64,000 bases of DNA from Nageia nagi (Eukaryota; Pinophyta): NCBI GenBank assembly GCA_050084985.1, contig JBITNC010000001.1, positions 175,708,001 to 175,772,000 of the forward strand, given 5' to 3'. Every line of letters begins with the position of its first letter. The first letter of the stretch is position 1. The notes beneath the pieces were generated by a model. The model saw nothing but the letters and a program-made list of their open reading frames with translations, was not told where the DNA came from and ran no database searches. The position numbers were made by a program, and so were the translations under genes. Of the stretch, positions 11,015 through 21,088 are shown in pieces.

Positions 11015-11769
11015 TCTTTCCAAGGAAATTCTACTATAGGAAAAAAAAATAAAAAATCTTAAAGGTGTAAGCTAGAAACCCTATATCGGGGGTTTTAAAA
11101 TATCTAAGAGGATCTATAATTTTTGGCTAAGCACACTTACCCATAAATTTGTATTTGAAGTGAGGTGCAAAAAACTCTACACCAATACCCAAGCTTCATA
11201 TAGAACCCTACATGGAATTGGACTCCATGTATCGAAGGTATATAGGAGGCTATCTAGGCTATAAATTGAAACTAGGTAGGAAGCTATGTCGACCATCTAT
11301 AAACTATAGTGCACCAACAAATGCCACTAGAAAGTTACTTATCATAGAAGCCATCTCTGCAACCTCCATCCTTATGAAAGTTGGATAGGAGGGGTGTTTA
11401 GACAAGCCTATAGAGTAGATAATCCTTACCCTAGAATCATTCCTTTACATAAAAAAACTTGATTTGGGAAGTAGAATGTATGAGATACAATTTTTTAGAC
11501 CTACCAAAAATAGTAGTTTAGAGGCAACAAAAACTTCAGAGCCAAATAACTAAAAATTTGGTCTATTTTAGTAGTTTTTAACAAAAATAGACAAACCCAC
11601 GGATGTAAAAAAAAAGTATAGGGGTCCAAAAATCATCATAAAGAGACCTAGCCCATTATGATAATCTTTTCAAGATGATCATTTTGATATATTACACCCA
11701 TACACGTTTTTAGGCACTTCTAAAAATAGCAATTTCTAAAAATAGCAATTTTTAAAAAAATCAACCTCA
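11015..11769 (+). other. Leader of element G
   Basis: About 750 bp lie between the PBS and the first recognisable gag sequence. A short microrepeat of aaaatagcaattt occurs around 11725-11800 (four near-copies), at the gag boundary. No coding is identifiable. Confidence 0.5.
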
Positions 11770-12740
11770 AAAATAGCAATTTCCAAAAATGGCACCTGAA
11801 ATAAGATCCCAAATAGCAACACAAGCTGATTGTATCATGATGACCTTTCAAACTATGATCTAACAAATAGCAGATACACTTATTAGTACATTTAGGGTAG
11901 AAATTTAATAAATATAGATCCAAATATAAACCATTGATAGTAAATGTGATAGTGTTCAACTAAGTCTTAGTCATACCAATAATGCATCCAATTCATAGCA
12001 ATTAGGATAGTTAGGAAATCAATAAGGGTATCATCATAATTTTTAGAGCCAACAAGGTGGTTTCATTCTTCCATGCACAACCAAATTAGATTTTCCCCTA
12101 TTTGATGGAGACAATCCCATTGGTTAGATTTATAAGGATGGACAGTATTTCACATTGAACCAAATCTCAAAGGATTTGAAGGTGAGCATGGCATATTTTC
12201 ATTTGAACTATGAGGCTCTCCAATGGCACTAATGGTACTCAAAGTACATCTTGCTCTATCATGGGAGGAATTCACTCAGAAATTATTGATTCATTTTTAT
12301 CCTAGCAACTATGAAGATTTCATAGGTGTATTAATCAAGCTATGTCAAACTACCATAGTCAAAGAATACCAAAATCAATTTGAGAAATTGCAAAATCACA
12401 TAGAGGGGTTAGATGATGCATTTTTCACAAGTTGTTCTATCAGTGGCTTAAAGAAAAAAATTAAACTATAAGTCAAAATGTTTAATCCTAAAACTATGAT
12501 GGATGTTATTTCCTTGGTAAAACTCATTGAAGAGAAAGCTAGTTCTCATCGAAGAAATGCAAGACCTCCATTCACCAAAACACATAATATTTCCCATTCC
12601 TCTAATAACATAAGTGCCCCACCATCAAATCACATAATTCAAACTAAGAAGTTAACATGGTAGGAAATGGAAGAATGTTGAAACAAGGGCTTGCACTATA
12701 ATTGTGATGAGAAATTTGTTCATGGTCATCATTGTACATA
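11770..12740 (+). pseudogene. gag of element G, with decayed zinc knuckle
   Basis: The capsid part is spread over two frames. One reads FPLFDGDNPIGWIYK-like sequence near 12092-12140 and FHLNYEALQWH near 12199-12230. Then 12223-12471 reads LALSWEEFTQKL, HFYPSNYEDF and EYQNQFEKL, all standard retrotransposon gag blocks. A stop at 12469-12471 is followed by 12478-12663, with LVKLIEEKA. The zinc knuckle at 12687-12735 reads GLHYNCDEKF..GHHC, with the first Cys changed to His. Gag would form the particle and bind element RNA. Confidence 0.85.
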
Positions 12741-12753
12741 ACAAAAGTTATAT

Positions 12754-13155
12754 TTGTTTGATGCTAATGCTCCTAGTGAGAAAGAATATGAGAGTGTAGC
12801 TGAAGAAGCCACAGAGGAAATTATAGATGAGGAGGCCCTATATATCTCTTACAATGCATTGGTAGGAATTACCACCACTCAAACTATAAAGGTCAAAGGG
12901 TTTTTTAAAAAGTGCCCTCTCATAATATTATTAGATTCGGGAAGTACTCATAATTTCATTGATCTATGAGTGGCTAAGGTTGCTAATTGTTACATACATC
13001 CTAAAAATAATTTTGAGGTTATGGTTGGTAATAGAGGAAAAATAGCATGTAAAGGCACATGTCACAATGTCAAACTAAGCATCGACCACTATACTTTGAA
13101 AAGTGACATGTATACTTTACCACTTGGGAGATGTGATGTAGTTTTGGGGGTATAA
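12754..13155 (+). pseudogene. Protease of element G
   Basis: The aspartic protease motif LLDSGSTHNFID at about 12927-12963 is intact in its D-S-G triad. It follows an acidic linker (12754-12840). A stop (tga at 12967) splits it from the continuation 12970-13155, which ends in LPLGRCDVVLGV, the typical hydrophobic G-containing end of the fold. The enzyme would process the gag-pol polyprotein. Confidence 0.85.
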
Positions 13156-13439
13156 TGGTTGAGGAATTTAGGCATTATAAAGTGGAATTTTGTAGAGCTA
13201 TGGATAATCTTCAAAATAAATTAAATAGAGCATACTCTCAAGGGATTATAGGGTGGATCTATACAAATTGTAAGCTCACATTACATGTAAAAGATCCTTT
13301 GAAAAACTAGAAAGGGGATGCTAGCACAGTTACACTCCTTATCAATCACCAAATTTGAAATCACAAAGCCTAAGGATTTGTAGCCCATCTTAAATAAGTA
13401 TTCAAGTACCTTTGAGGAACCAATGGGCTTACTACCCTA

Positions 13440-14210
13440 ATGATCACATGATCATGTTATCCAGTTGATGCCAAGAAGTCACCCACCAAACATTCATCCT
13501 TATCAGTATCCTTACTCATAGAAAAATGAAATTGAAAATTTGGTTAAGGAATTGTTGGATGTAGGAGTAATCCAACCTAGCATAAGCCCATATTCTTATC
13601 CAATTATATTGGTTCATAAGAAAGATGGTTCATGGCATATGTGTGTGGATTTTACCACCCTCATTAAAATTACAATCAAGGACAAATTTTCCATCCTAAT
13701 CATTGATGAATTATTGGATGAACTACATGGGGTAAGATATTTTTCCAAGTTGGACCTACGATATGGGTATCACCAAATTTGTCTTAAGGAGGAGGATATA
13801 CCAAAAACTACATTTTGCACCCATGAGGGCTATTACAAGTTCTTGGTCATGGATTTTGGCCTAAAAAATGCTCCATCCACATTTCAAAGTTTAATGAATT
13901 AGGTGTTTCATCCATTTCTTAGGAAGTTCATTTTAGTTTTCTTTGATGATATCTTGAGCTACAATAACACATGGCAAGAACATGTGGCACATGTTGATCA
14001 AACCCTACAAATATTGAAGGAACACTAGCTATATGCAAAAAAATCAAAATGTTCATTTGACAATAGAGAAATTGACTACTTAAGTCATGTTATATCTAAA
14101 GAGGGAGTTAAGGTGGATCCACAAAAGATTACTTACATGAAAAACTAGTCTATTCCTAATTCTTTGAAAAGTCTTCAAGGATTCTTAGGGTTAATAGGCT
14201 ATTATTAAAA
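13440..14210 (+). pseudogene. Reverse transcriptase of element G
   Basis: The 120-codon run 13540-13902 carries PIILVHKKDGSWHMCVD, FSKLDLRYGYHQI with the first catalytic Asp, and MDFGLKNAPSTFQ. A stop at 13900-13902 (Q-to-stop type) precedes the FFDDIL active-site box at about 13940-13957, whose DD pair is kept. Thumb and connection sequence (LQGFLGLIGYY) runs to 14210 with further stops. An N-terminal piece with a stop lies at 13440-13540. Confidence 0.9.
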
Positions 14211-14214
14211 ATTT

Positions 14215-14760
14215 GTGAATGATTATGGTAAGATTGTAGCACCCCTAACCATGTTGTTGAAAAATAATGCTTTCCAATGGTCCCCTCAAGCTAAAGTAGC
14301 TTTCATTAAGCTCAAGGAGGTGATGTGTACCACCCTGGTATTAACCATGCTAGATTTTTCTAAAACCTTTGTGATTGAAAGTAATGCTTATGAAGTAGGA
14401 ATCAAGGTTGTATTAATGCAAGAAGGTCACCCCTTGGCATTCACAAGTAGAGCACTCTCTAGAATTGGCAAATCCACTTATGAAAAAGAAATGCTTGTCA
14501 TCATTCATGCAGTTCAACATTAGAGACCATTTCTCATTGGTCACCATTTCATCATCCTCATATATCATCATTGTTTAAATTTTTTTATTGAGAAATGCAT
14601 TTCTATGCCTAAGAAATAAAAATGGGTGACCAAACTAATCGGGTATGATTATGAGATAGTATACCATAAAGGTAAGGATAGTGTGGTTATTGATGCTTTT
14701 TTTAAAAAAATTAAAGATAAAGTAGCACTATAAGCTCTTTCATCCCTTATTCCTCAATCA
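14215..14760 (+). pseudogene. RNase H of element G
   Basis: The run 14215-14523 reads ITVAPLT-like sequence, then FVIESNAYEVGIKVVLMQ, HPLAFTSRALS and YEKEMLVIIHAVQH. This is the gypsy RNase H, with the usual active Asp of the DAS block changed to Asn (SNAYE). After a stop it continues through KWVTKLIGYDYEIVYHKGK and a DA(L/F) block near 14690, the end of the domain. Confidence 0.85.
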
Positions 14761-16165
14761 TTGGATAAAATTAAACAAAAATGGGTAAAGGATAGATCCA
14801 CCCAAGAATTACTAAAATATATCACTCAAGACCCCATGAGTAACCCACACCATACATGGCATGATGGTATTTTGAGATTCAAAGGTTGAATTTTGTTATC
14901 ATATCCTTCAAAATATAAATCAAAAATACTTGTTGAATTGCATTCCACATATACATTAGGATATTAAGGATTTTCAAAAACCTATAATTGAGTGGCATGA
15001 TCATTCTATTGGACAAGTATGAAATTAGATATCAAGTAATTTATGGCAACTTGTGATGTTTGTGAAAGATAAAAGGGTCAGATAGTGTGTACTTTGGGAC
15101 TCCTTCAACCTCTCCCCATACCTACCTTTACATGGATTGATATCTCAATGGATTTCATTGAAGGCCTTCCTAAATCTTAGGGTAAATTAGTTATTCTAGT
15201 GGTGGTTGATTGGTTATCTTAATATGCTCATTTTGGTTCCTTGGATCATCTCTACAAAGTAGTGACAATGGTATAATTATTCTTGGATACAATTTTTAAA
15301 CTACATGGCATGATAGAGACAATTATCAATGATCATGATCCCACTTTTACAAGTCATTTTTGGTAAGAGTTTTTAAACTACAAGGTACCCCACTAAATAT
15401 GAGCTCAGCATATCACCCACAAATTGATGGTTAGATTGAAATTGTCAATAAATGCTTGGAAATATATTTATGTTATTTTGCTTTATCACAACTTGTGTAG
15501 TGGGTATAATGGCTTCCCTTGGTTGAGTGGTGGTATAATACATCTTATCATTCTACCAGCAAGATGACCCCCTATGAAGTAGTGTATGGTTAAGCTCCAC
15601 CAGCAATCACATCATATGTTACAAGTACTAGTAAAGTTCAAGTAGTTTACTTGGCTTTAGTTACTTAGGATAATATTCTTCATTTTCTCAAGGATAACCT
15701 TCAAATAGCCCAACATCATATGAAATAATATGTTGATTAGCAATGTGTGCAAAGGGAGTTCCAGGTAGATGACATGGTCTTTCTAAGGCTAGAACCTTAT
15801 CATCAAAAATATTTAAAAATAAAATGCCCTCAAAAATTGGCTCCAAATTTTTATGGTCCTTACAAGGTGTTATAACACATTGGCCTAGCTACATACAAAT
15901 TAGAGCTTGTTCCTTCTTCTAATATTCACCTAATGTTTCATGTCTCTTACCTCAAAAAAGTGGTTGGATTAGAGGTTTAGGTTCAAACATAATTACCTAA
16001 GTTGGTAGAGGATGGATTAATGGTAATTGTACCTAAGGAAATTCTAGATCAATGCTCATGATAGCTTCATAATCATTCCATCATAGAAGTCCTTATGCAG
16101 TGGCAAGGCATGGCACCAAAAGATGCAACATGGAAAATCCTTCATCAATTGCAACAATAGTTTCC
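14761..16165 (+). pseudogene. Integrase with GPY module and chromodomain-like end, element G
   Basis: The zinc-binding end (ATCDVCER) lies near 15040-15070. The core start is [12 protein letters not shown] near 15137-15175, with the first Asp. The second Asp block NDHDPTFTS lies near 15328-15354. A frameshift near 15365-15375 moves the reading to the frame giving SAYHPQIDGQIEIVNKCLE-like sequence at about 15397-15455. The GPY module FYGPYKV lies near 15848-15870 and IHLMFHVSYLKK near 15925-15960. A chromodomain-like block (EVLMQWQGMAP.DATWK..FPHF) lies at 16086-16172. About ten in-frame stops are present. A chromodomain would have guided integration to heterochromatin. Confidence 0.85.
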
Positions 16166-16198
16166 ACACTTCAAGCATTGAGGATAAAGCTTCATCCC

Positions 16199-16211
16199 AA
16201 GAGGGGTGGCA
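16199..16211 (+). promoter_or_regulatory. Polypurine tract of element G
   Basis: aagaggggtggca directly precedes the TG of the 3' LTR. Composition and position are canonical. Confidence 0.9.
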
Positions 16212-16616
16212 TGTTAGGATCCCACATCCTAAAATTTTAGTGTTAGTATAAGTATTTTATTAAATTATTAGCCTATATTGTAATAATGTTATTATAAGGG
16301 TGGGGCTCAATTTTACACTATTATTAGGGTTAGGGTTAGTTTATTATAAATATATAGAAGTGTGTAGAGAAAGGCATCTTGAACATTATTTTTTTACCTT
16401 TGGAGTTGTAAGGAGGTATCCCCCTTGAAGTGGCCCATGATTCTATTACTATTTAGTTAAATCCTATCCTTATCTACTTATTGATGCTATTTCATGTTCT
16501 ATTTACTAACACATGCTCTATTATTTGTAATAAATAGTTTTCATTTTCCTATTTCAATTCCATATTCATTTCATTTTTGCAATATTTCCCTTTTTCATAT
16601 TTATAGCATCATATCA
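16212..16616 (+). repeat. 3' LTR of element G
   Basis: This begins tgttaggatcccac and ends atcatatca, followed by the target duplication ATTAA. The TATA-like stretch is at 16345-16354. A short ttagggttagggttag run at 16324-16339 is part of the LTR, and the 5' copy has a shorter version. Confidence 0.95.
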
Positions 16617-16621
16617 ATTAA

Positions 16622-17560
16622 GCAAATATTATTTGATATCCTCAAATGCTTTTTGATAATTATCATCCCACACAAACTTGAAATCCTTTTTGAGAAAATG
16701 GGTGAATGGCCTACACTTGTCTCCAAGTTGTGAAATGAATCTTTAAACTAAATTTAATTTACCTTGGATGCTCCTTAATTGTTTCAAGTTTTTGGGTGGA
16801 GGCATACTAACAATGGATTTAACCTTCTTAGGTTCTACTTATATTCCTCAATTAGAAACCATGAACCCTAATAATTTACCATAAGTAACACCAAATGCAC
16901 ATTTGTGAGGTTTAACTCTTAATTTGTATCTTTATAAAATGGTGAATACCTCTTCAAGTGCTTGTAAATGATCTTATCCTTTTTTGGATTTGACTAGAAT
17001 GTCATCAACATTTAACTCCATGATCTTGTGAATGTGCTCATGAAAAATGGTGACCATTGCTCTTTGATATGTAGCTCCTACATTTTTAAGTCCAAAAGGC
17101 ATGACCTTCCAAAAAATATTACCCCAAGGGGTAGTAAAAGCTATTTTATTTTGGTTAGTAGGGTTAATCAATATTTTGTTATAGCAATAAAATCCATCCA
17201 TAAATGAAAATGTATCATGACCAACTAAGGTAATGGCAAATCATTTTTTGAACAATCATTATTAATATCTTGAAAATTAGTACATACCTTGATCTCACTA
17301 GTTGGTTTAGAAATAGGGATAATGTTAGGCAACCATTTAGAATAGTCAATTGGCCTTATGAATCCAACATTCAAATATTTCTCAATCTCTTTCTTGACTA
17401 GTAATGCCTTGTAAGAATGCATCTTTCTTGGTTTTTGTTTTATTGGCTTGGATCCCTCTTTCAATGGTAAATTATGCATAACAAATAAAGGATCTAAACC
17501 TAGTATATCATGATAAGACCAAGAAAAATTCTTAGAATATTCAATGAATTTATTTTTGTA
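16622..17560 (-). pseudogene. Reverse transcriptase of element F
   Basis: On the minus strand, 17479-17225 reads the RT N-terminus (VKKEIEKYL..GFIRPIDYSKWL, NIIPISKPT) and 17201-16974 reads MDGFYCYNKILINP, AFTTPWGNIFWKVMPFGLKN and NVDDILVKSKKG. The active-site DD is kept, with Asn in place of the usual Tyr. Between the two pieces the segment present in element I (SNIDMIVDS) is missing, a small deletion of about 30 bases. C-terminal RT (YKLR..P.KCAFGV) and the start of RNase H run to 16622, where element G interrupts. Confidence 0.9.
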
Positions 17561-17850
17561 CCTTTATTGTTATGGAGGAGGTCAGGTCACTCTAATTTGT
17601 ATCCACTTTTCATCATCCAAAGTACTAATATTTATGGGTGTCAACTCCTCTTATGGAAATGTTAGATCTTATTTCTTTTGCAACAAGGAGGGCAACTCTT
17701 CCATGCATTGTACATCATATGCAGTTGCATCTATGGTTGATCCTATAATACTTAATGAAAATTGATCTCTTGACCAATATAAGCATATTCATTAAGGATA
17801 TAAGTTGCTATTCATTTCTTATTAGATTTAAAGATTTTTGAATGTGCCCC

Positions 17851-18100
17851 TTAGTATTCAAGAAGATCATCATCAGTGCTAAAATAGTCAAATTCAAGAG
17901 GTATAGAATTATCAATCCATGTATCTACATCAATATCATTTGATAACTCTATAAAATTGCATTCTTTATCAAATTTAATAGGACCCCATTTTTCTTTTAC
18001 TTGACCATCACACCCCAAGCTTATTTTGGTCATTTGGCCCTTAGAAGTATCAAGGAAAGTAGGCATTCCTTGTTTAGATTTTTCAAAACCCTCCTTTGTA
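17851..18100 (-). pseudogene. Conserved protease-RT linker of element F
   Basis: The minus-strand reading contains KEKWGPIKFDKECNFIE, SNDIDVDTWIDNSIP and EFDYFSTDDD. Element I has the counterpart at 61100-61260 in the same place between protease and RT. The block is acidic and unlike a standard enzymatic domain. Its conservation between two independently inserted copies shows it was part of the family's polyprotein. Function is unknown to me. Confidence 0.7.
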
Positions 18101-18539
18101 TTTTCAATTTTGGACCATGTACATATGAAAAAATGAAGAGGGAAAGATCTTAATATATTTAGAAGATGATGGTATGTCCATTGAAGAGGTCTAGTTTGGC
18201 ATTTTAGACAAGGTAGAGCAAGATTGGTCATTATCTTCATTATTTTCATGTTGCTAGTGACCTATTCATAGTATTGCACATTGCTAGTGACCTTTAATAG
18301 TTAACATCTAGGGCCATCCCAAATCTTTTATGGATGCAAATATGTTTATGTCATCAATTCTATAGGTTCCCATAACCATCTCCATAATCTACACCTATTT
18401 TTTCGATAGTTTTCCCTAGTGTAGGACATTCCAAGGGTTCTATCTCATATCATGGTGGTAATATGGAAATATATTCAAAATAAACAACATTATAGACTAC
18501 ATATGGATTAGGATATCACATGATTGTATGTACTTCACC

Positions 18540-18900
18540 TTGGAATTTGAACTTCAATCTTCCATGTAATGTGGATGGTACTGCATCCATATCATGAATC
18601 CAATGTCTTCCCAATAGCATGTTATATGATAAATTGGACTCTATAACCTAAAATTTTGCTTCTATAGTCCTTACACTTGTAGTAATCATAATTGTAGCTA
18701 TTTTTAATGGTTTATTTGATGATCTATCATAGGACCTAATTCTAAAAGTAGCTTTTTCTAATGGAGGGATTTTTACGCCTTTTTCTTGCAATTAAATTAG
18801 AAAATGATTAGAGCATACATTTACACTTGATCCATTATATATAATTATTCATTTAACTTCCCATCCATCAACTATAGGTTTGATATATAAATCTAAACAT
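18540..18900 (-). pseudogene. Protease of element F
   Basis: The minus strand reads DGWEVK near 18850-18868, followed by IIIYNGSSVNVCS, the Tat-type protease motif with its catalytic Asp replaced by Tyr. Further on (about 18560-18600) [12 protein letters not shown] marks the C-terminal part of the protease region, as in other Tat elements and in element I at 60517-60555. Confidence 0.75.
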
Positions 18901-19049
18901 TCATCTAACAATTATTTATTAAGCCTTTCATATTTGGTAAAAGAAACATCATCACATTCTTTAAAAGTTTTAATTTTTTCATAAAACATAGTAGCTAAAA
19001 TATTAGTAGGGATAGTTTCATTTTTAAACAAGGAATATAATATATCCCT

Positions 19050-20160
19050 ATGAACTTAAGAAGTAGAAATAAGATAATATAAAATGATTTTATTAGGTGT
19101 ATATTTCAATTGATCAGTCATGCTATAAACTTTAGGATCAAGTGGGATACTTACTTGTTCCATTGTGATTGGATTTGGAACATGATGTGGGCATCCTCTT
19201 CTCAAATTGGCATAAATCTCTTTATCCACTGAGATGGTATTGATTTTTGATCCTTGGTTGGTAAGGCTTTCATCAATTTTATACCTTCCTTGTTCAATAA
19301 GCTCTAATATTATTGTCTCTAATGTCTTGCAAAACTTTATAGCATGCCCTTTTTTATGGTAAGTGCAATAGGTATCAAAGTGTCCCATGGGGGTACTATC
19401 ATCTTGAGAAGAGCATTCAAGGGGACATATAAGTCCTTTTTTCATTAGATCCCTCAAAATAATGCATGGTTGCACTAGAAATGTATATAGATTCTCTTTT
19501 TTAGTATTAGACCTTTACAAATTTGAAGGAGAAGTAGGTTTATCCACCATATGTACTAGTTTTTCATCTTTCTTTACATATGTTTTGTAATTATCTTTAA
19601 TAAAAAGGTTAGGTGCATACTTAAGATCAACCAAATCTAATAATACCTTCTCTTTTTGCAATAAATATTAAACTAATACACTAAAATCTATATCTTTAGC
19701 ACTAGGAGCATGCAAATTAAGAATAGGTATAATAGATTCATGAAAAATAGCACAAATTTCATTCTCATCTAATTTACTTCAAATGGATTTCCATACCTTT
19801 TTGAAGCATAGAATATACTTCTCTAGTGTTTCATTAATTCCTTGTTGAAGTGTGCATAATTCAGATGCATTACTTTACTCCTTGATATTGTGATTGTATT
19901 GGCCTATGAATGCTTTGACTAAGATCTTGAACAAATATATTGAATTACTGAGTAGAGCATAGAACCATTGAATAGTGTCCCCTTTTAGATTCCTTAGGAA
20001 TAATATTGCCATCAATTTATCCTCTAATCCTAACTTCAATAAGCACTCCTCCTAAAAGCTAATTAGATGTTGTTTGGGATCTTATTCATTACTAAACATC
20101 TCAAACTTGGGGGGGCCTTATGGTTGGCTAGTAGGGGAAAATTGTGGATGTCATCTATCA
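19050..20160 (-). pseudogene. gag of element F
   Basis: The minus strand starts near 20160 with the capsid block PKFEMF..E.DPKQHLISF, LEDKLMAILFLRNLKGD.IQWFYAL and FKILVKAFIGQYNHNIKE. It ends with the knuckle YCTYHKKGHAIKFCKTLE at 19322-19375, the CxxH/GHxxxxC type of Tat elements with its first Cys read as Tyr-Cys. The longest open piece is 19056-19475 (139 codons). Stops are of the Q-to-stop and R-to-stop kind. Confidence 0.85.
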
Positions 20161-20463
20161 AGGGTGAAGTGAAGATGCCATCATATTCATTTGGAACTTA
20201 TGATTATGTGATATTAGAATGCCTAACTTGGATAGCAAGACCAAATGCTAAACTACCTAAACTATTCATTATTGCTATTTATTTTCATATTTTGGCCATG
20301 TTCATATTCAATTCCTAAAGGAGGGGCATAATATGCTCCATTTCCATACTGCTAATGGCCTAGGAATAATAATGTACATCATTGATGGCATAGATCTGAT
20401 ACAAGGGTTTTGCAATATCTCACTAAAAGGGAAAGACAAATTGAGCATATGATTTCACTAAAA
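20161..20463 (-). other. Leader of element F
   Basis: About 300 bp lie between the 5' LTR and gag. No tRNA-iMet-type PBS is visible after the LTR end. The minus-strand sequence just after the LTR aligns loosely with the sequence after the LTR of element I (58604 onward), including a shared cagtgagat-like word. The family probably uses a different primer, which I could not assign. Confidence 0.5.
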
Positions 20464-21083
20464 TGTAAACCCAAAATAATGCATATAAGTATTTATGGGG
20501 GTTAATTAAAGCATTATTGGTCTACTTATTTCTTATTGTCACATATATTTGAAATATTGCAATAACAAATAATAAAAATATATTTGTGTTTAATTAGATT
20601 GCATATTCATTCCATTTGAAGAATAATACATGAAATATGAGCATAAATTCATTAATTGCATGCCATTGGTGGCATAAAGGAGGTACATTGCTAGCAGCCT
20701 AAAATAAGCAATATAATAGATGTAATCAAGAATGTAGCAATGAGCAAATAAAAGAATCATCAGATAGCAAACATAATATATAACTTATGAATAATATTTG
20801 TGCATAACATAGTGATGTAACATGTGTTACAATCTCTCTAGAGTCCTCCTCATATTCATTTTCTCATAAGATTTAAGGTCATCAATTGATGGCTTTATAT
20901 ATGATACAAGTTTACATGACTTTGATCTTTTTGACCCCTTGTACATGCTACAAGGGTCCACTAGACATATTACATAGTTTTGACATGAATTTGGGTATTA
21001 TTTAACCCCTTTTCACATAATACATCAATGAGGCTCTAAAATGAATTATTTAATAAATAATAATTCATTTTTATGTGTCTACA
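20464..21083 (-). repeat. 5' LTR of element F
   Basis: This aligns with 7373-7993. The plus-strand left end reads tgtaaaccc where the other copy has tgtagaccc. The right end is gtgtctaca, followed by the target duplication CATTC. The minus strand carries a TATA-like motif near 20894-20905. Confidence 0.9.
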
Positions 21084-21088
21084 CATTC

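Larger units (their letters stand above)
10603..16616 (+). mobile_element. Element G: complete-length Ty3/gypsy chromovirus nested in element F
   Basis: LTRs of 398 and 405 bp start TG and end CA. They are flanked by perfect 5-bp duplications ATTAA (10598-10602 and 16617-16621). PBS, gag with zinc knuckle, protease, RT, RNase H, integrase, GPY module, chromodomain-like end and PPT follow in standard order over 6014 bp. All frames contain stops and a frameshift, so it is dead. The C-terminal ATWK..FPHF block and the short LTRs suggest the Reina clade, which I hold only moderately. It is the youngest insertion at this spot because it splits F. Confidence 0.95.
7373..21083 (-). mobile_element. 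Element F: Tat-lineage Ty3/gypsy element inserted in B's 3' LTR
   Basis: LTRs of 621 and 620 bp (7373-7993, 20464-21083) start TGTA and end TACA. They are flanked by CATTT (7368-7372) and CATTC (21084-21088). B's other LTR has a single CATTC at 63734-63738 at the same site, which proves the insertion point. The minus-strand interior has gag with a CxxH-type knuckle, protease, RT, RNase H, a second archaeal-type RNase H and integrase, the domain set of the Tat lineage. Without the nested element G and its duplication it is about 7.7 kb. It has several internal deletions (RT, RNase H/aRH junction, integrase C-terminus). Confidence 0.9.

Noticed and set aside
16324-16339. Telomere-like ttagggttagggttag
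   Set aside because: Only two to three units, part of the LTR of element G. The 5' LTR has a shorter version at the same position. Not an interstitial telomere.
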